Of a stretch of 64,000 nt of DNA, positions 8,713 to 18,103 are shown in pieces. The stretch's first letter is position 1. Each line of letters starts with the position of its first letter. The stretch lies in the NCBI GenBank assembly GCA_964250615.1, contig CAXUGM010000013.1. One strand, 5' to 3'. The translations under genes and the position numbers were made by a program. The DNA comes from Blautia sp900556555. GTDB taxonomy: Bacteria > Bacillota > Clostridia > Lachnospirales > Lachnospiraceae. A model generated the notes under the pieces. That model was not told the origin of the DNA and did not search any database. It was given only the letters and a program-made list of their open reading frames with translations.

Positions 8713-10269
8713 ATGGTAAATTTGGGTGGAGCAACAGAGAATGACAGAAAAAAGATCGTGATTACAAAGGATTCAAAGGCCTTTTTTCACAATAATGTAG
8801 ATTATTGTGTGGGAACCGGAAGAATGGGGCTTGCATTGACAGAAGAATATCAGGAGGAGCTGCGCTTGGTTCAAAAGGAAATCGGATTTAAGCATATCCG
8901 GGGACATGGATTATTCTGTGATGATATGGCGATCTTTCAGACCTATGAGGAGGATGGTAAGGTAAGGGTCGAGTATAACTATACTTATCTGGATAGAGTA
9001 ATGGATGCCTATAAGAAGGTGGGGCTGAGACCTTTTCTTGAACTGGGTTTTATGCCTAAAAAGTTGGCAAGTGGAAGCCAGACTATCTTTTACTGGCAGG
9101 GAAATACCACTCCTCCAAAAGATTATGATATGTGGTGTAATATGGTGCAGTCATTGCTGCGGCATCTGATGGAACGCTATGGAGAAGAGGAAGTTATTCA
9201 ATGGCCCATTGAAGTATGGAACGAGCCCAATCTTTGCGGCTTCTGGGAAAATGCGGATATGCAGGAATATTTTAAGCTGTTCCATAGAACCTTTGATGCC
9301 ATAAAGGAAGTGAATCCGGGATTCCGTGTAGGAGGCCCTGCTGTTTGTGGAGGAACGGATGAGAAATGGATTCAGGCATTTATGGAATATTGCCATGAGA
9401 ATCACATACCTGTGGATTTCGTAACCAGACATCATTACACCATTGATCCGCCGGAATGTATTGGACATTATGCATATTCTGAACTGATGAAGGCAGAGGA
9501 CGGCTTTGCCAATTTAAAAACAACCAGAGATATTATTGACAGTTTCCCGGAATATAAGGGTCTGCAGATTCATATCACGGAGTTCAACAGCTCCTATACT
9601 CCTCAGGGTGTCATTCATGATACAAACCTGAATGCGGCCTTTATAGCACAGCAGCTTTCCAGATTGGGAGATGTGAATGAATCCTATTCCTACTGGACAT
9701 TTGGTGATGTGTTTGAAGAGCTGGGAGTTCCTTTTACACCATTCCACGGCGGCTTTGGACTGGTTGCCAATGGCTGTATTACCAAGCCGACCTTCTGGAC
9801 ATTTGCTTTTTACAAAAAGCTTGAGGAAAGTGAAGCCAATTGTGTATATAAGGATGACAATATTGTCGTTTTGAAACGTGCAAACGGTGATTATCTAGGT
9901 GTAGCCTGGAATATTGCCCGTAAAAGTACAGAACAGGGTAAAGAAAAAATGCTGTTGGAGTTTACATTTCCGGCTGAACAGGAGGAGTACTGCTTCCTGA
10001 CTAAGACGGTAGATGAGGAAACATGTAATCCCTTGAAGGTATGGCATGATATGGGAGAACCTGCCAATCTGAGTGAGGAACAGACGAAGCTGATTCGGGA
10101 ATCATCCAGACCTTTTGTAAAAACAGAGCGTAAAAAGCAGGAGGACGGAAATATCTGTGTAGAGCTTCCTGTAAACGAAAACGGTGTGGTTTATTTCGAA
10201 CTGAATGCCGGAAAGGTGAATCCGGATCGAGGATATGACTATGATCGTGTGGTCAGCTTGAAGGCTTAA
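8713..10269 (+). CDS. GH39 family beta-xylosidase
   Basis: A 518-residue cytoplasmic glycoside hydrolase (no signal peptide). It should release xylose from the non-reducing ends of xylo-oligosaccharides with retention of configuration. Diagnostic GH39 motifs are GFKHIRGHGLF near residue 60, the acid/base Glu171 in EVWNEPNLCGFW, TRHHYTI and the nucleophile Glu290 in HITEFNSSY. Length is normal for the family. GAAGGAG precedes ATG 8713. First gene of a four-gene hemicellulose cluster facing the AraC regulator. Lack of a secretion signal implies that imported oligosaccharides are the substrate. Confidence 0.93.
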   Translation: MVNLGGATENDRKKIVITKDSKAFFHNNVDYCVGTGRMGLALTEEYQEELRLVQKEIGFKHIRGHGLFCDDMAIFQTYEEDGKVRVEYNYTYLDRVMDAYKKVGLRPFLELGFMPKKLASGSQTIFYWQGNTTPPKDYDMWCNMVQSLLRHLMERYGEEEVIQWPIEVWNEPNLCGFWENADMQEYFKLFHRTFDAIKEVNPGFRVGGPAVCGGTDEKWIQAFMEYCHENHIPVDFVTRHHYTIDPPECIGHYAYSELMKAEDGFANLKTTRDIIDSFPEYKGLQIHITEFNSSYTPQGVIHDTNLNAAFIAQQLSRLGDVNESYSYWTFGDVFEELGVPFTPFHGGFGLVANGCITKPTFWTFAFYKKLEESEANCVYKDDNIVVLKRANGDYLGVAWNIARKSTEQGKEKMLLEFTFPAEQEEYCFLTKTVDEETCNPLKVWHDMGEPANLSEEQTKLIRESSRPFVKTERKKQEDGNICVELPVNENGVVYFELNAGKVNPDRGYDYDRVVSLKA

Positions 10270-10337
10270 ACTAGCACCCGGTAATTTGCTTTATGAAACA
10301 ATGTACATGGATTAGGCTTGCAAAGGAGGATATCAAA

Positions 10338-11735
10338 GTGAAAAAACAAGCGTTTAACCCATATTTACCGTCCTGGGAGTATATTCCGGACGGAGAACCT
10401 TATGTTTTTGGCGATCGCGTATATGTTTACGGATCCCATGATTACTTTAACGGATATGTTTTCTGCATGGGAGACTATGTGTGCTGGTCAGCTCCGGTCG
10501 ATGACCTGGGCAACTGGAGATATGAGGGTGTGATTTATCCGAAGACAGCCGATCCGCTGAACCCGGAAGGCAAAATGTGTCTGTATGCCCCGGATGTTAC
10601 GGTGGGACCGGACGGAAGGTACTATCTTTATTACGTGTTGGACAAGGTTTCGGTAGTTTCAGTTGCTGTATGTGATACTCCGGCAGGAAAGTATGAATTT
10701 TATGGCTATGTTCATTATGAAGATGGCACACGTCTGGGCGAAAAGGAAGGTGATGAGCCCCAGTTTGACCCGGGGGTTCTGACGGAAGGAGATATGACAT
10801 ATCTTTATACCGGATTTTGCGGAAAAGGTGATAAATCCCGTACCGGAGCTATGGCTACGGTGTTGGGAGCAGATATGCTGACGATCAGGGAAGCTCCGGT
10901 GTTTGTGGCCCCCGGCTGTGAATATGGTGCCGGTACCGGATTTGAGGGACATGAGTTTTTTGAGGCACCTTCCATCCGTAAAGTAGGTGACACCTATTAT
11001 TTTGTCTATTCATCCATATTAATGCACGAATTATGTTATGCCACCAGCAAGAATCCTACTAGGGACTTTGTCTATGGCGGAGTTATTGTCAGCAATTGTG
11101 ATCTGCACATCGATACCTACAAGCCGGCAGATATGCCAACAGCTTACGGTGCCAATAATCATGGAAGTATTGTGCAGATCGGAGAGGACTGGTACATTTT
11201 TTATCACAGGCATACCAATAATACCTGGTACAGCAGACAGGGATGTGCTGAAAAGCTGCAGATTATGCCGGACGGCAGTATTCCACAGGTAAAAATTACC
11301 TCCTGCGGTTTAAATGGAGGTCCACTTGAGGGTAAAGGCGAATACCCCGCTTATCTTGCATGTAATCTGTTTACCGATACCCCATCAGTTTATGTGGGCG
11401 AAGGGAATTTTCCACGAGTAATGCAGGACGGCAGGGATGGAGACGAAGAAGTTGGATATATTGCCAATATTACAGATTCAACTACCATCGGCTTCAAATA
11501 TTTTGACTGCCATGATATTCGTGAAATCAGTATTTGGATCCGGGGCTATGCAGATGGCACTTTTGAAGTAAAGACAGCATGGGATGGAGAGGTACTGGCA
11601 ACATTAGAGGTTCAATATACCAATGTCTGGGAAAAGTATACCGCACCGGTTACGATTCCGGATGGAATACAGGCACTTTACCTGACCTATCGCGGTAACG
11701 GAAATGCTGCATTAAGATCATTTGAGTTATCATAA
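10338..11735 (+). CDS. GH43 family glycoside hydrolase
   Basis: About 465 residues; I choose GTG 10338 because AAAGGAGGA (10322-10330) lies just upstream, while the longer frame from 10293 has no such site. The five-bladed beta-propeller is indicated by FNPYLPSWEYIPDGEP (probable catalytic base Asp18), YAPDVTVGPDGRYYLYY (pKa-modulating Asp) and EFFEAPSIRKVGDTYYFVYS (general acid Glu). The last about 130 residues form a beta-rich carbohydrate-binding-module-like domain (IGFKYFDCHDI to ALYLTYRG). GH43 enzymes cut beta-xylosides or alpha-L-arabinofuranosides by inversion; which is not decidable here. Cytoplasmic, second gene of the xylan cluster. Confidence 0.9.
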   Translation: MKKQAFNPYLPSWEYIPDGEPYVFGDRVYVYGSHDYFNGYVFCMGDYVCWSAPVDDLGNWRYEGVIYPKTADPLNPEGKMCLYAPDVTVGPDGRYYLYYVLDKVSVVSVAVCDTPAGKYEFYGYVHYEDGTRLGEKEGDEPQFDPGVLTEGDMTYLYTGFCGKGDKSRTGAMATVLGADMLTIREAPVFVAPGCEYGAGTGFEGHEFFEAPSIRKVGDTYYFVYSSILMHELCYATSKNPTRDFVYGGVIVSNCDLHIDTYKPADMPTAYGANNHGSIVQIGEDWYIFYHRHTNNTWYSRQGCAEKLQIMPDGSIPQVKITSCGLNGGPLEGKGEYPAYLACNLFTDTPSVYVGEGNFPRVMQDGRDGDEEVGYIANITDSTTIGFKYFDCHDIREISIWIRGYADGTFEVKTAWDGEVLATLEVQYTNVWEKYTAPVTIPDGIQALYLTYRGNGNAALRSFELS

Positions 11736-11814
11736 TCTATGTTATTGCATGTGCTGTAGTAACTTATAAGTCATTGAGAGATGGCTAATAGTAAAATTAG
11801 CGGAGGTAGGAATT

Positions 11815-13635
11815 ATGCTGAGAACAGTACGGACAGAAAATGGATGGGTGAAAGGTATTGAAGCCGCAGACCCTAGGATAACTGCATTTAAGGGAATCCC
11901 TTTTGCGGCTCCTCCGGTAGGAGAGAACAGATGGAGAGCACCCCAGCCCTGTGAAGACTGGGATGGAGTTCGTGAATGCTATCGCTTTGCTCCGATTTCC
12001 ATGCAGAGCGTCCCGGGAATCGGTGATAACGTGTATATCCGTGAGTGGCATGTGGATCCGGAAATTGCCATGGATGAGGACTGTCTGTATTTGAACGTAT
12101 GGACAGGTGCTAAAGAAGTAACAGAAAAACAGCCGGTTTTGGTATGGTTTTTCGGAGGAGGGCTCCAGTGTGGATATCCTGCCGAAATGGAATTTGACGG
12201 AGAGAGAATTGCACGTCGCGGTGTGGTTGTTGTAACGGTAAACTACCGGGTTAATGTTTTTGGATTTTTGGCACATCCTCAGCTGACAGAGGAGCAGCCT
12301 GACGCACCGACTAATTTTGGAAGTCTGGATCAGCAGGCAGCACTTCGATGGGTACAGAGAAATATTGCTTTCTTTGGTGGAGATCCGGGTAATGTGACCA
12401 TTGCAGGACAGTCAGCCGGAGGCGGAAGTGTTATGAGCCAGATGGCATGTATGGATAATGAAGGCTTATTTCATCGTGCAGTAGTGATGAGTGCAATGAT
12501 TCGCTCTCCTTATCAGGTTGGAGGAATCGGAGTGCCGGAGGAATTGTGGCATGCTGAGGAAAATGGACAGCATTTTCTTTCTTTCCTGGGTTGCTCAACT
12601 ATTGAGCAGGCTCGTAAGCTGGATGCGGCTACGATTCGTGACAAGTATGAGGAATATACCAAAATATTTCCGGCTATGTTTACCGTATTGGATCACAAGT
12701 TCTGTGTAGGTGACCCAATGGTTCTTTTCATGGAAGGCAAGCATGTAAATGTTTCCGTTATGTCTGGAAATACTTCAGATGAATTTCCCAGTTATATAGA
12801 AGCTTCCTCAAAAGAAGATTTGAAAAAGAAAGCAGAAGAGATTTTCGGAAAGAATGCTGAGACCTTTTTGCGCTTTCCCGAGGCAATGCGGGAGGATTCT
12901 GATGGAAAGTATGCGAAGGTGAACGGAATTGAATGTACGATCAAGTGTCTTTTTTCAGATAAAAAAAGTGCAGGTGAAAAAAAGCCCTACTATTATTACA
13001 GGTTTGATTCAGATATTCCAGGATGGGATAATGCCGGAACCTTCCATTTTGTAGATTTATGGTTTTTCTTTGAAACACTGGCGAAATGTTGGAGACCCTT
13101 TGTGGGGCAGCATTACGATCTTTCAAGAATGATGTGCAATTACTGGGTGAATTTCATAAAAACAGGTGATCCAAACGGCAATGATGCGGACGGAAAGCCA
13201 ATGCCCTACTGGTATCCATATGAAAAAGAAAAGCCCTGTGAGATGATCTTCATGTCAGATAGACCGGTAGTGAACTGCGGATGGGTGACACCTTTTAAGG
13301 AATTTTTACAAGAACAGATCAAGAAAACCCTTTCGATAGGAAAGATTTTCCATAAAGAATGGCTGGAGCCGATATGGGAAGGTGGGTATTGCTTCCGGGA
13401 AACCTTTGCAGCAGTTGCTGATGAGAATGGATGCAGGGCTTCTTTCCTGTGGACTCCAAAAGAAGTTTTGTCCGTAGAAAGCTATGACGGGGAAACAGTA
13501 TATGAAGAGGGAATCGATTACCTTGTAGAGGGAGATGAGCTGGTAATTCCTGAAGGGCTTAGAAGGTATGGGAGTTGCTATAGCAGATATACAGGCAGTT
13601 CAAAAAGAAATCGGAAAGAGAAAAAGATACATTGA
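11815..13635 (+). CDS. Type-B carboxylesterase fused to the N-terminus of a broken SGNH esterase
   Basis: 606 codons. Residues 1 to about 505 are a carboxylesterase of the cholinesterase-like alpha/beta hydrolase family: oxyanion-hole stretch VWFFGGGLQ, nucleophile Ser200 in AGQSAGGGS, and a His region in TFHFVDLWFFFE. In this cluster it probably removes acetyl or feruloyl groups from arabinoxylan fragments. From about residue 515 the sequence changes to the N-terminal jelly-roll-like domain of a different protein (EPIWEGGYCFRETFA, VLSVESYDGETVYEEG), typical of SGNH-type esterases. The frame then runs off into non-native residues (SSKRNRKEKKIH). The catalytic core of that second enzyme is gone. 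The esterase part should remain active. Confidence 0.8.
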   Translation: MLRTVRTENGWVKGIEAADPRITAFKGIPFAAPPVGENRWRAPQPCEDWDGVRECYRFAPISMQSVPGIGDNVYIREWHVDPEIAMDEDCLYLNVWTGAKEVTEKQPVLVWFFGGGLQCGYPAEMEFDGERIARRGVVVVTVNYRVNVFGFLAHPQLTEEQPDAPTNFGSLDQQAALRWVQRNIAFFGGDPGNVTIAGQSAGGGSVMSQMACMDNEGLFHRAVVMSAMIRSPYQVGGIGVPEELWHAEENGQHFLSFLGCSTIEQARKLDAATIRDKYEEYTKIFPAMFTVLDHKFCVGDPMVLFMEGKHVNVSVMSGNTSDEFPSYIEASSKEDLKKKAEEIFGKNAETFLRFPEAMREDSDGKYAKVNGIECTIKCLFSDKKSAGEKKPYYYYRFDSDIPGWDNAGTFHFVDLWFFFETLAKCWRPFVGQHYDLSRMMCNYWVNFIKTGDPNGNDADGKPMPYWYPYEKEKPCEMIFMSDRPVVNCGWVTPFKEFLQEQIKKTLSIGKIFHKEWLEPIWEGGYCFRETFAAVADENGCRASFLWTPKEVLSVESYDGETVYEEGIDYLVEGDELVIPEGLRRYGSCYSRYTGSSKRNRKEKKIH

Positions 13636-13720
13636 TATAACCGGAAACTGGTTAAATCACCCCAATGATTATCTTGCCAGAATTCTGGCACAGGTAGTGA
13701 TCAAAACTCTAGGAATGTAA
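13568..13720 (+). pseudogene. C-terminal remnant of an SGNH/GDSL esterase in another frame
   Basis: Overlapping the end of the fused esterase but in a different frame, 50 codons read VAIADIQAVQKEIGKRK, YIDITGNWLNHPNDYLAR and ILAQVVIKTLGM before TAA. This resembles the tail of SGNH-hydrolase esterases, with the His-containing NHPNDYLAR segment. Together with the N-terminal domain fused to the preceding gene, it brackets a deletion that removed the catalytic middle, by my estimate about 200 codons. Confidence 0.6.
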
Positions 13721-13734
13721 AAAAGGAGCTTACA

Positions 13735-16227
13735 ATGAGCAAGTTAAAGATTAAAACAAAGGAAAGACGATTTGAGACAGCCAGGGATTTATACGGAATC
13801 TTTTTTGAAGACATTAACCGTGCCGGAGACGGAGGACTTTATCCGGAAATGCTTCGAAACAGAAGCTTCGAAGATTCTGTTTTACCGGAGGGTTATATAC
13901 AGCAGGAGGATGGCATCCATGTAAAAACCGTATCCGGATGGCTGGATGAGTTTTGCAACGGAGAAGGCTTATGCCGCTGGGTAAAGGGCAACAATATTCC
14001 GGAAACAGAAATACCGGCATGGTATACACACAATGCAAAGATGGAGCTGGAACTGACGGATACCCTGAATGAACATCGGGACGCAGCTCTGCGTATGCAG
14101 TTTGAAAAGGACGGATCTCTGACTAATACCGGTTACTGCGGTATATCCGTAAAGGCTGGAGAAAGTTACTCTTTGTATTTATTTGCAAAAGCAAAGGAAG
14201 AAATAGGACTGGACATAGCGATCGAATACCAGGGAAAAGTACTGGCTGGAAACAGTCTGGTGGTTTCCGGTCAGGAGTATACAAGATATGACATGAAGCT
14301 GACAGCAGCTGAGGAGTGTCATGAGGCACAGCTTACTATTTCCTGCAAAGAAGGCGGAGAGGTTCTGCTTGGATTTATTTCACTAATGCCTGACAATACC
14401 TACATGGGGCATGGACTCAGAACAGATCTTGTAGAAAAGCTTAAGGGAATGAGTCCAAAGTTTATGCGTTTTCCCGGAGGCTGTATTGTGGAAGGAACGA
14501 CACCGTCCACAGCGATGAGATTTCGGGATACGGTAGGTCCGGCATGGGAAAGACCCAGTAAGCTGTTTGTATGGCATTACAGAAGTACATTAGGACTTGG
14601 CTTTCATGAATATCTGCAGCTTTGCGAGGATCTGGGGATGGAGCCCCTATATGTATGTAACTGCGGAATGACCTGTCAGGGAAGAAAGAGTGTCCTTCTG
14701 GAAGGAGAGGCTCTTGATGAAATGGTACAGGATACACTGGATGCCATTGAATATGCTATCGGCTCTAAGGAAAGCAAATGGGGAAGGCTTCGTGCTTCTA
14801 TGGGGCATCCGGAACCCTTTAAAATGACCTATCTGGAAATTGGTAATGAAAACTGGGGTCCGGATTATGAAAAGCGATACAACATGATTTATAAGAAGGT
14901 AAAGGAACTGTATCCCCAGATTAAAACCATAGCCAATGAGCATGTAGAGAAAAATGGTTGTCCTGCCGAGTGCGTGGATGAACATTTTTACAATACAACA
15001 GAGTTCTTTGCAGAACGTGTAAATTATTATGATGACTACGATCGTAAGGGACCAAAAATCTTTGTAGGAGAGGTGGCTGTAAACGAAGGCAACTATATGG
15101 GACAGTTGTATGCGGCTTTGGGAGAAGCGGCTTTCCTTATGGGTATTGAGAAAAATCAGGATATCGTAACATTGGCCTCTTATGCTCCATTATTTGAAAA
15201 TGTAAATTACAGAGCGTGGTATCCTAATCTGATTCGTTTCAATAATCATCAGAGCTTTGGAATTCCTACTTATTATGTCTGGAAAATGTTCGGTCAAAAT
15301 CGCGGAGAATATGTGGTGCGATCCGAAGATGAGGGAGGGCGTGTTTATCGTCCGAGAACCGGAATGGCATCTTTAAAATCCAATAAGGAACTTCGCTTCA
15401 GAAATCCCATTTGGAATGGAGAAGAAGCAAAGATAACTCATGAATTAATGGGACATGTGCAGGATACAGAAGATGGCCGCCTGCTTCAGCTTCCGGATGA
15501 GGAGCAGAAAAAGGAATTTCACAGTATTCTGGAATGGGCTGATGAGACCAAGAGCTTTGTGGTATTTGGAGAAGAAGACCAGACTTATGGAAGATTTGAG
15601 ACCGATATTTTTGTTGAGGAAAATGCTTACTTCGAGTTGGGTATATTCAGTGCCAGGGTGGTTCGTTCCTATTATGAGGATCAGCTCGTGATTACGGCCG
15701 GAGTGGAAAAAGAATGGGATGCAGCTCTGGTGCGTCCGTTCCTTTGGAAGGTTAATGGAGGACAATGTTCACTGGAAGAGTTTGGCTATATGCATGACAA
15801 CAAGCTGACTGAGGACTTTGCTATTTCAGTAAAACCGGGAGAATATCACCGCTTTGGATATGAAACGGACGGAAAACAGATTCGCCTGTATGTTGATGGT
15901 GAGCTTCAGAAGGAAATTTCGATTCCCTACGGACCTGCTTTTGTTTCGGTAGTAACTGAAACCAAGGACGAAATCATTATTAAGGCGGTTAATTTTGCAG
16001 GAGATGTGGATCCGGTTTCCATTACACTGGACTGTCAGGTACAGGGCGACTATACCGTAACACTTCTTAGCGGTGAAAAGGGGGATGAAAACAGCTTTGA
16101 AGAGCCGGAGAAGGTGAAGAATATTACCGTGAATATGCATGGCGCTTCCTCAGAGTTCGTATACGAGGCACCGCCATATTCTGTCAGTGCTTTGCGATTG
16201 AAGAAGTGCGAAGCGGAGTTGTCGTGA
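13735..16227 (+). CDS. GH51 alpha-L-arabinofuranosidase
   Basis: An 830-residue intracellular enzyme that removes arabinofuranosyl side chains from arabinoxylan or arabinan fragments. The start ATG follows AAAAAGGAG. Domains: N-terminal GH51 entry segment (LYGIFFEDINRAGDGGLYPE), a beta-sandwich insertion (about 130-225), the TIM barrel (RFPGGCIVEG; acid/base Glu372 in YLEIGNENWG; nucleophile Glu446 in VGEVAVNEG) and the C-terminal arabinofuranosidase beta domain, which holds an extra concanavalin-like insertion (about 590-740). Larger than the roughly 500-residue minimal GH51 but typical for the long Firmicutes and Bacteroidetes forms. Last gene of the xylan cluster. Confidence 0.93.
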   Translation: MSKLKIKTKERRFETARDLYGIFFEDINRAGDGGLYPEMLRNRSFEDSVLPEGYIQQEDGIHVKTVSGWLDEFCNGEGLCRWVKGNNIPETEIPAWYTHNAKMELELTDTLNEHRDAALRMQFEKDGSLTNTGYCGISVKAGESYSLYLFAKAKEEIGLDIAIEYQGKVLAGNSLVVSGQEYTRYDMKLTAAEECHEAQLTISCKEGGEVLLGFISLMPDNTYMGHGLRTDLVEKLKGMSPKFMRFPGGCIVEGTTPSTAMRFRDTVGPAWERPSKLFVWHYRSTLGLGFHEYLQLCEDLGMEPLYVCNCGMTCQGRKSVLLEGEALDEMVQDTLDAIEYAIGSKESKWGRLRASMGHPEPFKMTYLEIGNENWGPDYEKRYNMIYKKVKELYPQIKTIANEHVEKNGCPAECVDEHFYNTTEFFAERVNYYDDYDRKGPKIFVGEVAVNEGNYMGQLYAALGEAAFLMGIEKNQDIVTLASYAPLFENVNYRAWYPNLIRFNNHQSFGIPTYYVWKMFGQNRGEYVVRSEDEGGRVYRPRTGMASLKSNKELRFRNPIWNGEEAKITHELMGHVQDTEDGRLLQLPDEEQKKEFHSILEWADETKSFVVFGEEDQTYGRFETDIFVEENAYFELGIFSARVVRSYYEDQLVITAGVEKEWDAALVRPFLWKVNGGQCSLEEFGYMHDNKLTEDFAISVKPGEYHRFGYETDGKQIRLYVDGELQKEISIPYGPAFVSVVTETKDEIIIKAVNFAGDVDPVSITLDCQVQGDYTVTLLSGEKGDENSFEEPEKVKNITVNMHGASSEFVYEAPPYSVSALRLKKCEAELS

Positions 16228-16269
16228 CCATGGACGAATTCCATCTGCAGAAGTATCTGATAAAGATAA

Positions 16270-16524
16270 CCAGCGGAATATATTCCGCCAGAGTATATAG
16301 ATATACCAGACTTGTTGGATGAACTTGTGAAATATGTAAATACTACAGACGACCACCCGTTGATTATTGCTGCTGTAGTTCATTATCAATTGGTTACCAT
16401 AGTATTATGCATCGCTGCAAATGGGATTACCTGCATTGTATTATTCAGGAAGAGAAAATCCTCCTCATCCGGAAATTTGGATCAATTGTTTTTTGAGAAT
16501 GATGAGCTAGATGGAAGCTTGTAA
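16270..16524 (+). pseudogene. Fragment of a Fic-domain protein
   Basis: Directly behind the GH51 gene a frame encodes EYIPPEYIDIPDLLDELVKY and HPLIIAAVVHYQLVTI. This is the segment of Fic proteins that leads into the HPFxDGNGR active-site loop. The loop itself is missing: after VTI the sequence turns into unrelated residues (VLCIAANGITCIVLF) up to the stop at 16524. There is no start site. A leftover of a second Fic gene, different from the intact one that follows. Confidence 0.6.
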
Positions 16525-16533
16525 ATAATGGTT

Positions 16534-16554
16534 TATTGATTCCATTCATGATTT
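16534..16554. repeat. Short direct repeat, left copy, flanking the Fic gene
   Basis: TATTGATT followed by CCATTCATGATTT recurs at 17819-17842 with only three extra T residues in the middle. The two copies bracket the promoter and coding sequence of the intact Fic gene. Confidence 0.5.
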
Positions 16555-16577
16555 ATTAAGTACCTTTTATCCAACTA

Positions 16578-16607
16578 TTGAATTTTTCGTCCAAAACAGG
16601 GTATAAT
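16578..16607 (+). promoter_or_regulatory. Promoter of the Fic gene
   Basis: TTGAAT (16578-16583), an 18-bp spacer and a perfect TATAAT (16602-16607). It lies inside the longest possible reading frame of the Fic gene and therefore supports the downstream start at GTG 16662. Confidence 0.7.
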
Positions 16608-16661
16608 GTAGACGAAAAAATGAAACGGTGGACGATAAATTTAAGGAAGGTAGGCATAAAT

Positions 16662-17741
16662 GTGAGAAAGTTTGATTATATGAAATTAGCAGATAGATTG
16701 TGGGATGGAGAAATTGTGTCTTATATTGCTAAAATTCACGAATGTAAGGGTCGTCAAGAATTGTTCACAAGGCAGAAGCCAGTTGAACTGGAACGTTTAA
16801 CAGAAATTGCTCGTGTACAGAGTACAGAGGCATCGAATAAAATAGAAGGTATTGTTACAACAAGTACACGTATTAAACAGCTTATGAGTGATAAAACAAC
16901 TCCTAAATCACGAGATGAAAGTGAAATTGTTGGATATCGTGATGTGCTAAATACCATTCATGAGAGTCATGATTTCATACCACTCAGACCAGCATATATT
17001 CTGCAATTACATCGTGATTTGCTAAAACATGCAGGTTTTTCTTATGGGGGCCAATTTAAGAATACACAGAATTATATCAATGAGACAAAAGCGGATGGAA
17101 CAGTAGTAACAAGATTTATTCCGTTGTCACCATATGAAACAGAACCAGCAATAGAGGCCATTTGTGAAAGTTATAGAAGAACATTGGCAATGGAAACAGT
17201 TGATCCATTAATTTTAATTCCAACATTTATTTGTGATTTTCTTTGTATCCATCCATTTAATGATGGAAACGGAAGAATGAGCAGACTATTGACTTTATTA
17301 CTTCTATATCAAAATGGATATGACGTTGGAAAGTATATCAGTATAGAAAAGCAGATTGAAAAAACAAAAGATGCATATTACGATGTATTGGAACGAATTG
17401 ATTATGGATGGCATGAGGAAAAGAATAATCCAACGCCTTTTATTAAATATATACTTCAGGTAATTCTCTCATGCTATAAAGAATTTGAAGAACGAGTTGG
17501 ATTAATGTCAGAAAAAAATAGAAGTACGGTATATGATGTTGTTAAAACTTATGTAACTGAAAAAATAGGTAAATTTACTGGTGCGGAAGTTATAGCAGCA
17601 TGTCCGACTGGTAGCCGATCAGCTGTTTTAAATGCCTTGAATAAGCTTACAAAAGAAAATATAATTATAAAGTGCGGCTCAGGAAGAGGAACCTTCTATG
17701 TACGGAAAGATGCTATGGAAAATGTAAATCGTTCCCAATAG
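16662..17741 (+). CDS. Fic-family protein with N-terminal inhibitory motif
   Basis: About 359 residues from GTG 16662 (AAGGAAGG at 16643-16650). The Fic core has the complete active-site loop HPFNDGNGRMSR (His197), predicting transfer of AMP from ATP to a hydroxyl on a target protein. Near the N-terminus SNKIEG (residues 58-63) matches the (S/T)xxxE(G/N) inhibitory helix, so the enzyme should be self-restrained in the class II manner. The C-terminal about 100 residues form a winged-helix-like domain (VLNALNKLTKENIIIKCGSG), suggesting DNA binding or autoregulation. The coding sequence is AT-richer than the xylan genes before it and sits between short direct repeats, suggesting acquisition. Confidence 0.9.
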   Translation: MRKFDYMKLADRLWDGEIVSYIAKIHECKGRQELFTRQKPVELERLTEIARVQSTEASNKIEGIVTTSTRIKQLMSDKTTPKSRDESEIVGYRDVLNTIHESHDFIPLRPAYILQLHRDLLKHAGFSYGGQFKNTQNYINETKADGTVVTRFIPLSPYETEPAIEAICESYRRTLAMETVDPLILIPTFICDFLCIHPFNDGNGRMSRLLTLLLLYQNGYDVGKYISIEKQIEKTKDAYYDVLERIDYGWHEEKNNPTPFIKYILQVILSCYKEFEERVGLMSEKNRSTVYDVVKTYVTEKIGKFTGAEVIAACPTGSRSAVLNALNKLTKENIIIKCGSGRGTFYVRKDAMENVNRSQ

Positions 17742-18103
17742 AGATTTATTCCGTAGCCAAAACTATTTCACGAGCTTCTTGTATTGTAGCACTATATAAA
17801 TAGGTTTTACGAATAGAATATTGATTTTTCCATTCATGATTTTTCATAGTATAAATATGCGTATTTACAGAACATGAGACTATTGGCGGCATCAGCAAAA
17901 AGAGTCTTCTGGAGAATAAAAAGAAGTCTATGAAACTGGAAGAGAAAACCTATGATTAAAGAAATTTGACGATACAAAACTTTGTGTATAGGGTATAATG
18001 TGAAAAGAGAAGAATGAAGTGTAAAGGTTGAGAATATCATGCTTTATTCACATAATTATTAAGCAGTGACAGTTTACCTTTTGCATACAGGAGAAGGCAA
18101 CAA
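17742..18103. other. 362-bp gap without a recognisable gene
   Basis: AT-rich region holding the right copy of the Fic-flanking repeat and a perfect TATAAT at 17994-17999. TTGACG at 17966 is 22 bp away, too far for a normal promoter. A short frame near 17877 (LLAASAKRVFWRIKRSL) may be a remnant. The promoter for the methyltransferase gene must lie here. Confidence 0.5.
17819..17842. repeat. Short direct repeat, right copy, flanking the Fic gene
   Basis: TATTGATTTTT followed by CCATTCATGATTT, matching 16534-16554 apart from a three-T insertion. Confidence 0.5.

Noticed and set aside
10293..10337. Upstream start for the GH43 gene
   Set aside because: The extra 15 residues lack a ribosome binding site and family similarity; GTG 10338 has a strong site.
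17966..17999. TTGACG and TATAAT as a promoter for the methyltransferase gene
   Set aside because: Spacing is 22 bp, beyond the functional range; only the -10 is credible.
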